Below, piece by piece: positions 7,560-16,042 of a stretch of 21,136 bases of DNA (position 1 is its first letter; every line of letters begins with the position of its first letter). Both the position numbers and the translations under genes were made by a program. The DNA comes from Enterobacteriaceae bacterium UBA2655 (GTDB lineage Bacteria > Pseudomonadota > Gammaproteobacteria > Enterobacterales > Enterobacteriaceae), in NCBI GenBank assembly GCA_002359495.1, contig DENB01000089.1:1-21136 (forward strand), given 5' to 3'. Under the pieces are notes generated by a model. It did not search any database and was not told where the DNA came from. It worked only from the letters and a program-made list of their open reading frames with translations.

Positions 7560-8458
7560 CGCAGTTTTCCCTTAAGCAGCTTAAATATTTTATCACGGTG
7601 GTGGAGACGGAAAGTTTCGTTGAAGCCTCCCGCCAGCTGCATATCGCGCAGCCCTCTTTATCGATCGCCATAAAAAATCTTGAGGAGAGTTTCGGGCAAC
7701 AGCTTCTGATTCGTCATCATGCGCAGGGTATCTCTTTGCACCCTGGCGGAAAGCGTTTCTATGAAAAAGCGAAAGCGCTTTTACATTTGGCGCATGAATT
7801 TGAACAGAATTCGCGCGCGGATAATGCGCTTATTTCCGGCAAGATCGCGGTTGGCTGTTTTGAATCAGCTGCGCCGCTTTATATGCCGAAATTGCTTGCC
7901 GGCTTCAAAAAGATCTACCCTAACATCACGGTTCAACTCTATGACGGGGAGCAGCATGAAGTCATGCTTGGCCTGCAGCGCAGCCGGTTTGATTTAGCGT
8001 TCCTGTACGATCTGGAACTGGGCGGCGCAATAGTTAAAGAGCGGCTAAAAGCCCCGTATAAACCCTACGCGTTATTACCCGCCAGCCACCCTCTGGCGCG
8101 CCGAAAAACCGTTACGCTGCAAACCCTCAGCAGCGAACCGATGATTCTGTTGGATACGGTGCCGAGCAAAAACTATTTCCTCAACATTTTTAAGGCGAAA
8201 GGCTATCACCCTCACGTTGCTTACAGCTCCCCCTCAATTGAGATGGTTCGCTGCATGGTAGGGAAAAACTTAGGTTTTTCGCTTCTGGTTACCCGGCCCG
8301 TTAATAAGATGACTTATGACGGTGAAAATCTGGCTTATCTGGAAATAGAGGATGAGATGGAGGCTTCTTCATTAATTATGGCCTGGCTGAAAAATAACGC
8401 GCCGACGCGCCCATCGCGTCTGTTTATCGATTATTGCCGCACGGTCGAATTGAGCTAG
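7556..8458 (+). CDS. LysR-family transcriptional regulator
   Basis: 300 residues, normal LysR length. The N-terminal winged helix-turn-helix has the family pattern LKQLKYFITVVETESFVEASRQLHIAQPSLS IAIKNLEE in residues 6-44, followed by a two-lobed periplasmic-binding-protein-like effector domain (SGKIAVGCFESAAPLYMPKLLAGF from about 95). The start at 7556 follows AGGGGGC 4 nt upstream and overlaps the short leader frame. It lies in the same direction as the D-2-hydroxyacid dehydrogenase 80 bp downstream. It is the only specific regulator adjacent to the large catabolic operon, so it could control either. LysR proteins often act on a divergent neighbour, but the upstream HPP gene is not divergent. 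Target and ligand unknown. Confidence 0.92.
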   Translation: MTQFSLKQLKYFITVVETESFVEASRQLHIAQPSLSIAIKNLEESFGQQLLIRHHAQGISLHPGGKRFYEKAKALLHLAHEFEQNSRADNALISGKIAVGCFESAAPLYMPKLLAGFKKIYPNITVQLYDGEQHEVMLGLQRSRFDLAFLYDLELGGAIVKERLKAPYKPYALLPASHPLARRKTVTLQTLSSEPMILLDTVPSKNYFLNIFKAKGYHPHVAYSSPSIEMVRCMVGKNLGFSLLVTRPVNKMTYDGENLAYLEIEDEMEASSLIMAWLKNNAPTRPSRLFIDYCRTVELS

Positions 8459-8539
8459 CTGACAACTTCAAAAAAGCATGATGTTTAACAAAAATTAAGG
8501 GGGTTCTGTCCCCAAAAACTCGCCTGCCGGGAATTGAGC

Positions 8540-9496
8540 ATGAGCAAAGCACAACCTGAAACACTGCTGATCAACTTCATATCAGAAATTGAATTACTAA
8601 CATGGCGACACTATTTCGATCGTCATTTTCCTGACCTCCATATTGCGCTCTGGGACGATCCCTGCATCGATCCCGCCAGCGTCAGCTATGTCTTAGTCTG
8701 GAAGCCGGAACCCGGACGGCTGGCTCAGTTTCCGAACTTACGGGTGATCATGAGCGAAGCGGCAGGCGTTGATCATATCACTTGCGATCCGCTGCTGCCC
8801 CGGCACGTACCCATGACGCGCATGGTCACCAGGGAAACGTCGGCGCGCATGGCGGACTACGTCACGATGGCGGCCTATATGCTGACGCGTCAAATGCCGG
8901 AAATTCTGCATGCCCAGCGCCATCAGCGTTGGGAAAGCCGTCTCACCGGCAGGCTGGCCAGCGATACCTGTGCTGGTATCCTGGGCTTTGGCGAGTTGGG
9001 CGCCGTCGTGGCCAGGCGGCTGCTGGCGAACGGCTTTAAGGTGAACAGCTGGTCACGCCGCCGCAAAAATGTCGAAGGCGTAGCCTCATACAGCGGGCAG
9101 CCAGAGCTGGCCTCTTTTCTCCAACGCAGCCAGATCCTGGTCAATCTGTTACCCAATACCGCAGAAACGCGCGGCATTATTGATGACAGGCTGCTCAGTC
9201 AATTGCCGGCTGGCGCAGGCGTCATCAATGCTGGTCGCGGTCATCAGCTGAATGCCGAAGCGCTGCTGCGATCGCTGGAAAGCGGACAGGTAAAGGGAGC
9301 GGTACTGGATGTTTTTGCACAGGAGCCGTTGCCGGCCGACGACCCGCTCTGGCGGCATCCTGGCGTTATCGTCACGGGTCACGTCGCCTCCCTGATTTCC
9401 GCTGAATCAAAAGCCGAACAGGCGATAGCGATAATTAACGCAGACCGCGCCGGATCGCCGCTGCCCTTACTTTATAATCATGAGCTGGGCTATTAA
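8540..9496 (+). CDS. D-2-hydroxyacid dehydrogenase, GhrA-like glyoxylate/hydroxypyruvate reductase
   Basis: 318 residues from the ATG at 8540 (a TTG at 8534 is also in frame; GGGAA 6 nt upstream of 8540 is a weak ribosome site). The NAD(P)-binding Rossmann motif is GFGELG at 149-154. The catalytic triad of the family is visible as Arg233 (INAGRG), Glu262 (FAQEPL) and His281 (VTGHVAS). The pattern ILVNLLPNTAETRGII followed by KGAVLDVFAQEPLPADDPLW resembles GhrA, which reduces glyoxylate and hydroxypyruvate with NADPH. It is diverged enough from E. coli GhrA that the exact 2-oxoacid is uncertain. It stands between the LysR gene and the catabolic operon. If that operon releases glyoxylate or another 2-oxoacid, this enzyme could dispose of it; that link is inference. 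Confidence 0.85.
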   Translation: MSKAQPETLLINFISEIELLTWRHYFDRHFPDLHIALWDDPCIDPASVSYVLVWKPEPGRLAQFPNLRVIMSEAAGVDHITCDPLLPRHVPMTRMVTRETSARMADYVTMAAYMLTRQMPEILHAQRHQRWESRLTGRLASDTCAGILGFGELGAVVARRLLANGFKVNSWSRRRKNVEGVASYSGQPELASFLQRSQILVNLLPNTAETRGIIDDRLLSQLPAGAGVINAGRGHQLNAEALLRSLESGQVKGAVLDVFAQEPLPADDPLWRHPGVIVTGHVASLISAESKAEQAIAIINADRAGSPLPLLYNHELGY

Positions 9497-9917
9497 ATTC
9501 GCGTTTTTTCCGAAAACCGCTTTTATCCATATATAAAAATGATGGCGGGCCGCGATGCACCTTATTATTGCACGCTGCCTCTTTATCGTGCCCGCCTTGC
9601 ACAAGGCTGAAGCATTTTGTTATTTACGCATAGAAAAAACGACTGGCGAAATTCGCTATTCGTCATCCCATCAATGTTCGGCACCAACAAAATAACCATT
9701 TAATACAATACATTAATCACATAGAACTTTTTTAAATACACAGACAATATAATTACTTGTTGCGCCATTTTTAACCCTGAAGGCATAGTCATTAACAGGA
9801 AAAATCAATATTCATTTAAATTAGATCGCGCCTCGTTTTTATTATGCGACTTAAAAATCCGTTGCGATATGGATTGAAAAACGGTTCAGCCCTTTCACCT
9901 GCTTCAGGAGCAAAGTA
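9497..9917. other. AT-rich 421-bp intergenic region upstream of the catabolic operon
   Basis: No gene is supported here. The right part (about 9610-9890) is clearly more AT-rich than the flanking genes and presumably carries the operon promoter, but several weak -35/-10 pairs are equally possible and I cannot choose. The left part holds a long inverted repeat (9544-9550 with 9590-9596) and an adjacent small palindrome (9594-9607). Confidence 0.4.
9544..9607. repeat. Structured inverted repeats downstream of the dehydrogenase gene
   Basis: GGCGGGC (9544-9550) pairs with GCCCGCC (9590-9596). The stem can extend by five more pairs allowing one bulged C and one G-U. The sequence GCCTTG-CA-CAAGGC (9594-9607) forms a second, overlapping palindrome, so two mutually exclusive folds are possible. 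No T-run follows. It could be a terminator, a processed 3' end or a REP-like unit; function unknown. Confidence 0.4.
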
Positions 9918-11012
9918 ATGTCTTATTCTCTTAACCAGGATGGAATGCATTCATCTTACGCCGCGCAGGAAATAAAAATGCGTATCGCGGGATTGTCCAA
10001 AAACTACGGTATGACCACCGCGTTGCATCCGGTGAATCTGGACGTGCGCACGGGCGAATTGCTGACGTTACTGGGACCATCCGGTTCGGGTAAAACCACG
10101 CTGCTGCAATTGATTTGCGGTCTGGCTGAACCCAGCGGCGGCGACCTTTTCATTGACGGCGTCAACAAAACGCGGGCGCCGGCGCATCAACGCGATATCG
10201 GCGTGGTGTTCCAGAACTACGCGCTGTTTCCGCATCTGACGGTACAGGAAAATATCGCTTTTCCGTTGCAGATGCGCCACATCAGCAGCGCGGAACGGCG
10301 TAAAAAAGTGGCTCACGCGCTGGAGATGGTCGGGCTCGCCCACTTCGGCCAGCGCTTTCCGCAGGAACTGTCAGGAGGCCAGCAGCAGCGCGTCGCGCTG
10401 GCCCGCTGTCTGGTCTATCAGCCTTCGCTGGTGCTGATGGATGAATCGCTTTCCGCCCTGGATCGCCAGCTGCGCGAAAACATGCAAGTTGAGATCAAAC
10501 GCATCCACCGCGAAACCGGCGCCACCATTGTCTACGTGACCCACGATCAGGAAGAAGCGCTGGCGCTGTCAGATCGGGTTTGCCTGATGAATGCCGGACG
10601 GATCGAGCAGGTCGGCACGCCGGTTGAGATTTACGAAAGCCCGCGCACCGCCTTTGTCGCCGATTTCATCGGCATCTCCAACAAGATTAGCGGCCAGGTG
10701 ACGGCCACCGGCCAGTTCAGCTGCGGCGACGGCGTGCTGCCGCTGCCTGATGTACGGCCCGCTGCCGACGGCGGCCAGCAGGCCAGCCTGGTGATCCGCC
10801 CGGAATATATCGAGCTGTCCGATCGCGACGGCTATCTGCAAGGCGAGGTGGTGGAGACGATCTATATCGGCTCGGAAACCCGACTGCTGATCAAACTGGC
10901 CAGCGGCACCTTAATGACGGCCCGGCAGACCGCCGGAAGCAAACCACGCCGGCTCGGGGAGCGGGTCTCCCTGCAATGGCAAAATACGCACGCGCGTCTC
11001 CTCAGGGCCTGA
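9918..11012 (+). CDS. ABC transporter ATP-binding protein, PotA-like (polyamine/opine/organic-compound class)
   Basis: 364 residues. Walker A GPSGSGKT is at 53-60, the Q-loop FQNYALFPHL follows, then the signature LSGGQQQRVALARCL, a Walker B reading LVLMDESLSALD and the H-loop VTHDQEEAL. The C-terminal third is a TOBE domain (IRPEYIEL, then YIGSETRLLIKL). The layout is that of the PotA/FbpC/CysA group, which powers importers with PotB/PotC-like permeases. The Walker B has Ser where nearly all relatives have Pro (DEPLSALD); the catalytic Glu is kept, so activity is expected. AGGAG lies 7-8 nt before the ATG at 9918. This is the first gene of the operon, 66 bp before its binding-protein partner. 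Confidence 0.93.
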   Translation: MSYSLNQDGMHSSYAAQEIKMRIAGLSKNYGMTTALHPVNLDVRTGELLTLLGPSGSGKTTLLQLICGLAEPSGGDLFIDGVNKTRAPAHQRDIGVVFQNYALFPHLTVQENIAFPLQMRHISSAERRKKVAHALEMVGLAHFGQRFPQELSGGQQQRVALARCLVYQPSLVLMDESLSALDRQLRENMQVEIKRIHRETGATIVYVTHDQEEALALSDRVCLMNAGRIEQVGTPVEIYESPRTAFVADFIGISNKISGQVTATGQFSCGDGVLPLPDVRPAADGGQQASLVIRPEYIELSDRDGYLQGEVVETIYIGSETRLLIKLASGTLMTARQTAGSKPRRLGERVSLQWQNTHARLLRA

Positions 11013-11078
11013 CGCATCGCCAGCAAAACGTTCGATTGATCCTGACCTTCTTCTCACTTGCCAATGGAGCCACGAAGC

Positions 11079-12140
11079 ATGTTTAAAAAGTCAGCCAGCC
11101 GGCGAGATTTTATCAAAACCGTCGCCGTCACCGGCGCGGCGCTCTCCGCCCCCTCCTTATGGATTCCGCGCGCGTTTGCCGCCGATAACCTGATTGTCGC
11201 GGATAATGGCGGCGCGCTGGCGCCCGCCCTGCGCAAAGCGTTTTATGATCCGTTCGAGAAAGAGACCGGCATTCGCATCACCAACGTCGCGCATGAATCC
11301 GACCCGGTAACGCAGTTCAAGGTGGCTGTCGACACAGGCTCGCATATCTGGGATCTGGCGATGGTCACTCCCGATAACGTGCAGCGTCTGACGATGGATA
11401 AAAACTACATCGCGCCGCTTGATATCGCCGACGACAAAGACATTTTGCCTGGCATGCTGACCCCGAACTGGTTCGGCTTCTCCGTCTGGAGCACGGTGAT
11501 GGCTTACCGCACCGATCGCTTGAAAGGCGAAGCGCCTAAAGGCTGGGCGGATTACTGGGATACCGAGAAGTTCCCCGGACGCCGCGCCCTCTACCGTTCG
11601 CCGAGCGGCACCCTGGAAATGGCGCTGCTGGCGGACGGCGTCGCGCCAAAAGATCTCTATCCGCTGGACATCGAGCGCGCCATGAAATCGATGGACAAGA
11701 TCCGCCAGTCGGTCTCCGTCTGGTGGTCTAACGGCGCGCAAAATACGCAGCTGCTGCAGAGCGGCGAAGTCGATATGTCCGATACCTGGAACGCGCGCGC
11801 CATCGCGGCCATCAACTCGGGCGCGCCGGTCAACCTCGCCTGGCAGGGCACCTACAGCGTGGACGGCTGGTCGATCGTGGCGGGCACGCCGAAGCTCAAG
11901 CAGGCGCAGGCGTTTGTGCGCTTCTGCATGCACCCGGAGCGGCAGGCGGTCTATTCGGCGATGACCAGCAACGGGCCGAGCAATCCCAACGCCCTGAAGA
12001 TGATGGATCAGAGCAAAGCGCAACTGCTGACCACCTATCCCAAGAACCTGGAGGGTTTGCAACGCCGCGACGAAGCCTGGTGGTCGAAAAACTACGACGC
12101 CGTTAACGAACGTTTCCAGGAATGGCTGCTTGAAGGCTAA
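11079..12140 (+). CDS. ABC transporter periplasmic substrate-binding protein, PotD-like, Tat-exported
   Basis: 353 residues from the ATG at 11079, chosen because GGAG at 11066-11069 precedes it; ATG 11064 and TTG 11058 are in frame but poorly placed. A twin-arginine signal is seen at the N-terminus (SRRDFIKTVAVTGAAL, cleavage after about AFA, residue 34). The mature part is a type-2 solute-binding fold of the PotD/PotF family (NLIVADNGGALAPALRKAFYDPFEKETGI; DLAMVTPDNVQRL; GWADYWD). Family members bind polyamines, opines, thiamine precursors or other small charged organic compounds. Use of Tat rather than Sec export is common in the NtaA-linked transporters. It presumably recognises the substrate of the monooxygenase pathway encoded downstream. 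Confidence 0.9.
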   Translation: MFKKSASRRDFIKTVAVTGAALSAPSLWIPRAFAADNLIVADNGGALAPALRKAFYDPFEKETGIRITNVAHESDPVTQFKVAVDTGSHIWDLAMVTPDNVQRLTMDKNYIAPLDIADDKDILPGMLTPNWFGFSVWSTVMAYRTDRLKGEAPKGWADYWDTEKFPGRRALYRSPSGTLEMALLADGVAPKDLYPLDIERAMKSMDKIRQSVSVWWSNGAQNTQLLQSGEVDMSDTWNARAIAAINSGAPVNLAWQGTYSVDGWSIVAGTPKLKQAQAFVRFCMHPERQAVYSAMTSNGPSNPNALKMMDQSKAQLLTTYPKNLEGLQRRDEAWWSKNYDAVNERFQEWLLEG

Positions 12141-12167
12141 ACCATCCCCCTTACCCGGAGTTTTGCT

Positions 12168-13499
12168 ATGAGTAACCGACAGATTCATCTCGGCCTGCTG
12201 GCGCAGCCGCAGGGCGATCATCCGGCAGGCTGGCTGAAAAGCCGCGCGCCGCTGGATGCAGCCACCAACATCGACTATTACCGTTCGGTCGCCGCGCTGG
12301 CTGAACAAGGGCTATTCGACCTGTTTTTTATCGCCGATACCCCGGCGACGCGCACCGATAACCTGCACGTTCACAGCCGTAACCCGGAATATAACAACCG
12401 TTTCGAGCCGGTGACGCTGCTCTCCGCGCTGGCGGGCTTTACCAAACATATCGGCCTCGGCGCGACGGCTTCCACCAGCTTTTACGAACCCTATAACATT
12501 GCGCGCCTGTTCGCTTCGCTCGACCACATTTCTCACGGCCGCGCGGGCTGGAATATCGTCACCTCCGCCAATGATTACGCCGCGCGCAATTACGGGCTGG
12601 ATAAGCTTCCGCCGCATGACGAACGCTATGTGAAAGCGCGTGAATTCTACCAGGTGGTCGAAAGCTTATGGGATACCTGGGAGGACGACGCCTTCGTCTA
12701 TGAGCGCGAATCCTGCACCTATTACGATCCCGCCAAATACCATGTCACCGATCATGAAGGGAAATATTTCAAGATCTACGGCGGTCTGAACATCCGTCGC
12801 ACGCCGCAGGGACGCCCGGTGATTATTCAGGCCGGCTCTTCCGAGACCGGAAAAAACTTCGCCGCCGAAACCGCCGAGGTGGTATTCGCCTCCGATCCGA
12901 ACCTGGCGAGTGGACAGCGATTTTATGCCGATTTAAAAAGCCGCCTGGCGGATTTTGGCCGCGAGCCGGACTCATTGAAAATCATGGCGGGTCTGTCGGT
13001 GATGGTCGGCGAGAGCGAAGCGGAAGCGCAGGATAAATATCAGGAACTGCAGCGCATGATCCATCCGGACGTCGGCATTATGCGCCTGAGCGCCGACCTG
13101 GAAGCCGATCTCAGCGGCCTGCCGCTGGATGAGCCGGTGCCGATCGAGATGATCCCGACGAAAGCCAATTTTCATCAGGCCTACTTCAATCAGATCGCCG
13201 GCATGATCCGCGAGCAGAAGCTGACCCTGCGCCAGCTCTATTCCGCCTATGAGCGCGGCAAGGTCACGCTCTGCGGCACGCCGCAACAGATTACCGATCA
13301 CATGATGGAGTGGATGGAAGGCGGCGCGGCGGACGGTTTCATGATGAGCTTCCACATCGTCCCTGACGATCTCGCCGACTTCGTGCAGAAAGTGGTGCCT
13401 GAAATGCAGCGTCGCGGCGTTTACCGTAGCGCTTACACCGGCAATACGCTGCGTGAGCATCTGGGTTTAACGCGTCCGGCTAACCGTCACAGCCGTTAA
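12168..13499 (+). CDS. LLM-class FMN-dependent monooxygenase, NtaA/SnaA/DszA family
   Basis: 443 residues, the typical length for this family. The core motif DHISHGRAGWNIVTS is at 119-133, followed by NDYAARNYG near 135-143; the region PVIIQAGSSETGKNFAAETAEVVF near 217-240 lines the reduced-FMN pocket. The fold is a TIM barrel. Characterised relatives oxidise nitrilotriacetate (NtaA), EDTA (EmoA), dibenzothiophene sulfone (DszA) or pristinamycin IIB (SnaA), always using FMNH2 supplied by a separate reductase. The reductase is encoded in the same operon (16032-16544). GGAG lies 7 nt before the ATG. The gene is placed between the binding protein and permease genes, which ties oxidation to import. 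Substrate unknown; C-N, C-S or ring oxidation are all possible. Confidence 0.92.
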   Translation: MSNRQIHLGLLAQPQGDHPAGWLKSRAPLDAATNIDYYRSVAALAEQGLFDLFFIADTPATRTDNLHVHSRNPEYNNRFEPVTLLSALAGFTKHIGLGATASTSFYEPYNIARLFASLDHISHGRAGWNIVTSANDYAARNYGLDKLPPHDERYVKAREFYQVVESLWDTWEDDAFVYERESCTYYDPAKYHVTDHEGKYFKIYGGLNIRRTPQGRPVIIQAGSSETGKNFAAETAEVVFASDPNLASGQRFYADLKSRLADFGREPDSLKIMAGLSVMVGESEAEAQDKYQELQRMIHPDVGIMRLSADLEADLSGLPLDEPVPIEMIPTKANFHQAYFNQIAGMIREQKLTLRQLYSAYERGKVTLCGTPQQITDHMMEWMEGGAADGFMMSFHIVPDDLADFVQKVVPEMQRRGVYRSAYTGNTLREHLGLTRPANRHSR

Positions 13500-13517
13500 G
13501 AGTTGAGGAGAGATACT

Positions 13518-15305
13518 GTGAGCAGCCTGACTGAAATCAGCAAAAAAGAGCGCAGGCCGCTGAAGCTGCCGCGTCCCGGCCCTTTATGGCTGGCTTTGCC
13601 GGGCGTGGCGTTTCTGCTGCTGTTTCTTATCTGGCCTTCGCTGAGAATTTTCAGCCTCAGCCTGTTCGATCGCAGCGGTCAGTTCTCTTTCGCCGCCTTC
13701 GCCCGGTTTTTTGGACCGGGCGTCTATCAGCGCGTGCTGCTGAACACCTTCAATATCGCCTTCTGGACCACGTTATGGTGTCTGGCGCTGGGTTATCCGC
13801 TGGCCTACTGGCTCTCCGGCTTATCGAAGCGCAGCCAGCAGGCCCTTTCGCTGCTGGTGTTGCTGTCGTTCTGGAGCAGCACGCTGGTGAAAAACTTCAC
13901 TTGGCTGATTTTGCTCGGCAGAGGCGGCTTTGCCGAGCAGGTTATGCAGATGCTTGGGCTTGGCACGATGCAGTTTCTTTTTAACCGCGGCATCGTGATT
14001 TTCGCCATGGTGCATACGCTGTTGCCGCTGGCGGTAGTCACTATGCTGCCGGTGATGAACCAGCTCGATCGCCGTCTGACGATGGCGGCGACGACGCTGG
14101 GCGCCGATCCGGCCCAGGCATTCTGGCGCGTCTTTTTTACCCAGTCGATGCGCGGCGTCGCCGCCGCCGGGCTACTGGTGTTTATCAGCAGTCTTGGGTT
14201 CTTTATTACCCCTACCTTTCTGGGCAGCCCGCGTGAAATGATGCTGGGCCAAATGATCATCATGCAGATTAACGAACTGCAAAACTGGCAGCTCGGTAGC
14301 GCGCTGGCGGTGGTGCTGGTCTTTGCGGCGCTGATCAGCTGCATTATCTATAACCTGATCTTCGGCCTCTCATCGCTGGCGGGCGGCGCCGCAAAACCAG
14401 GCTCGCTGCACAGCCGCTACTTACGTCTGACGGGACTGGCGATAGTTAACGCGCTGGCGACGATCGCCTCGCCGATCGCGCTGGCCTGGCGTAAATCGCT
14501 GGGTCGCCTGTTGCGGGTTAATTTGCTCGGCGTTTACGCCTGCCTGCTGATTGTCGTTCTGCTGTTCCCGGTGTTCGCCGTGGTGCCGATGTCCTTCACC
14601 AGCGGCAGCTTTCTCAGCTTTCCGCCTAAAGGGTTCAGCCTGAAATGGTTTGAGGTCTGGTTTGACTCCCCGCTGTGGATTGGCGCGACGCTGCGTTCCT
14701 TCGGCATCGGCATCGTGGTAGGCCTGATCGCCTGCATATTGGGCGCGTCAGGGGCGCTGAGCGTTTCTCGTTCCCGCAGCAAAGCGCGCGGCGGGCTGTT
14801 CTTTCTGTTTCTGCTGCCCATGATGATCCCCTCGATCGTCATCGCCATTGCGCTGTTCTATTTTGCCGCTCAGCTGGGACTGGTGGCGACCAATACCGGC
14901 ATCGCCATCGGCCATGTGGTGATTGCGCTGCCGATGGTGTTCGTCATTCTGCTCACCACTTTTCAGGGCCACGACTGGCGCCTGGATCATGCCGCCGCCA
15001 CGCTGGGCGCCAACAAGCTGCAGGTTTTGATGCGCGTCACGCTGCCGTCGATAAAAGGCGGGCTGGCCGCCGCCTTTGTGATCGGTTTCCTGACCTCGTT
15101 CGAAGAACTGACCGTGGCGCTGTTTATGGGCGGCGGGATGAAAACCACTATTCCGAAACAGATGTGGGACGACATTCTGCTTCAGGTCAGCCCGACGCTG
15201 GCGGCGGCTTCCACCATCGTATTGCTGGTGGTGGTGATCCTGTTTTCCGTGATGCAGCTGGTGAAGCCGCGCGATAAGCGCGCGCCGACTGAATCAACTA
15301 ATTGA
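13518..15305 (+). CDS. ABC transporter permease with two fused permease domains (PotB-PotC-like fusion)
   Basis: 595 residues from GTG 13518, which has GAGGAG 7 nt upstream; the frame is open further up but lacks a ribosome site. It carries about 12 membrane spans in two homologous halves. Each half has an EAA-type cytoplasmic loop that docks on the ATPase: AATTLGADPAQAFWRVFF near 190-207 and AAATLGANKLQVLMRVTLP near 492-510. Most PotABCD-type importers encode the two permeases separately; fused forms are known in the iron (FbpB/SfuB) and some organic-compound branches. The linker around 285-335 is polar with a short amphipathic stretch (SLHSRYLRLTG). With the ATPase and binding protein it completes one importer in the inner membrane. 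Confidence 0.92.
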   Translation: MSSLTEISKKERRPLKLPRPGPLWLALPGVAFLLLFLIWPSLRIFSLSLFDRSGQFSFAAFARFFGPGVYQRVLLNTFNIAFWTTLWCLALGYPLAYWLSGLSKRSQQALSLLVLLSFWSSTLVKNFTWLILLGRGGFAEQVMQMLGLGTMQFLFNRGIVIFAMVHTLLPLAVVTMLPVMNQLDRRLTMAATTLGADPAQAFWRVFFTQSMRGVAAAGLLVFISSLGFFITPTFLGSPREMMLGQMIIMQINELQNWQLGSALAVVLVFAALISCIIYNLIFGLSSLAGGAAKPGSLHSRYLRLTGLAIVNALATIASPIALAWRKSLGRLLRVNLLGVYACLLIVVLLFPVFAVVPMSFTSGSFLSFPPKGFSLKWFEVWFDSPLWIGATLRSFGIGIVVGLIACILGASGALSVSRSRSKARGGLFFLFLLPMMIPSIVIAIALFYFAAQLGLVATNTGIAIGHVVIALPMVFVILLTTFQGHDWRLDHAAATLGANKLQVLMRVTLPSIKGGLAAAFVIGFLTSFEELTVALFMGGGMKTTIPKQMWDDILLQVSPTLAAASTIVLLVVVILFSVMQLVKPRDKRAPTESTN

Positions 15306-15316
15306 GGTAACGCGAA

Positions 15317-16042
15317 ATGATGAATGAAAAACAGATTCGGATCGATTTGGCGGCGTCGTTCCGTATGTTTGCCCGCCTGGGCATGCATGAAGCCGTGGCT
15401 AACCACTTCAGCGCGGCGGTCTCCGCCGATGGCCGCCGGTTTCTGATGAACCGCAAATGGCAGCACTTCTCCACCGTGCGCGCCAGCGACTTAATTCTGC
15501 TGGACGCGGACGATCCCGGCAGCATGGCGGGCGGCACCGTCGATCCGACCGCCTGGGCGATCCACGGCCAGCTGCACCGCCGCGCGCCGCACATCCGCGT
15601 GGCCATGCATCTGCATCCCGTCTACGCCACCGCCCTCTCCACGCTCGCCGATCCCACTATTAAACCGATTGAGCAGAATACCGCCCGTTACTTTAATCGC
15701 GTCGCCACCGACAGCGATTTCGGCGGCATGGCGGATACCGAAGAAGAAGGCGCGCGGCTGGTGGCGCTGCTGGGGAAAAAATCGCGGCTGATGATGGGCA
15801 ATCATGGCGTGATGGTGACTTCAGAGACCATCGGCGAAGCCTTCGACGATATGTATACCCTGGAGCGCGCCTGCCAGATCCTGATGCTGGCCTATGCCGC
15901 CCAACAGCCGCTGAAAGTGCTGTCCGATGAGGTAGCGGAAAAAACCGCGCGCGACTGGGAAGGGATCCGTGACTTTTCCATCGCGCACTTTGAAGAGATG
16001 AAACGCATCCTGGATCGCGAGGAGCCTGACTATGCCGACTGA
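15317..16042 (+). CDS. Class II aldolase/adducin-fold protein
   Basis: 241 residues. The zinc-binding histidines of the class II aldolase fold are visible: MHLHP (His98, His100) and GNHGVMV (His162). The family start FARLGMHEAVANHFSAAV at 18-35 is also present. In fuculose-1-phosphate aldolase the catalytic acid sits in a PS-E-W motif; the equivalent segment here reads DPTAW (76-80) with no Glu, as in many uncharacterised members of this group. It may therefore act as a decarboxylase, hydratase or another metal-dependent lyase rather than a classic retro-aldolase. GAGGT lies 8 nt before the ATG. Its last 11 nt overlap the flavin reductase gene, so the two are translationally coupled. A role in breaking down the oxidised product is likely but unproven. 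Confidence 0.88.
   Translation: MMNEKQIRIDLAASFRMFARLGMHEAVANHFSAAVSADGRRFLMNRKWQHFSTVRASDLILLDADDPGSMAGGTVDPTAWAIHGQLHRRAPHIRVAMHLHPVYATALSTLADPTIKPIEQNTARYFNRVATDSDFGGMADTEEEGARLVALLGKKSRLMMGNHGVMVTSETIGEAFDDMYTLERACQILMLAYAAQQPLKVLSDEVAEKTARDWEGIRDFSIAHFEEMKRILDREEPDYAD

Noticed and set aside
8499..8513. GGGG/CCCC hairpin between the LysR and dehydrogenase genes
   Set aside because: The stem is only 4 bp and is followed by A residues on the plus strand, so it is not a convincing terminator for the LysR gene.
9539..9610. A 23-codon frame starting ATG ATG GCG in the gap after the dehydrogenase
   Set aside because: No ribosome site, and it coincides with the inverted repeats, which explain its sequence better.
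11157..12308. Long minus-strand open frame (383 codons) opposite the substrate-binding protein gene
   Set aside because: It is an antisense shadow in GC-rich coding DNA; its translation is Arg/His-rich without any family pattern, whereas the plus-strand gene has clear motifs and a ribosome site.
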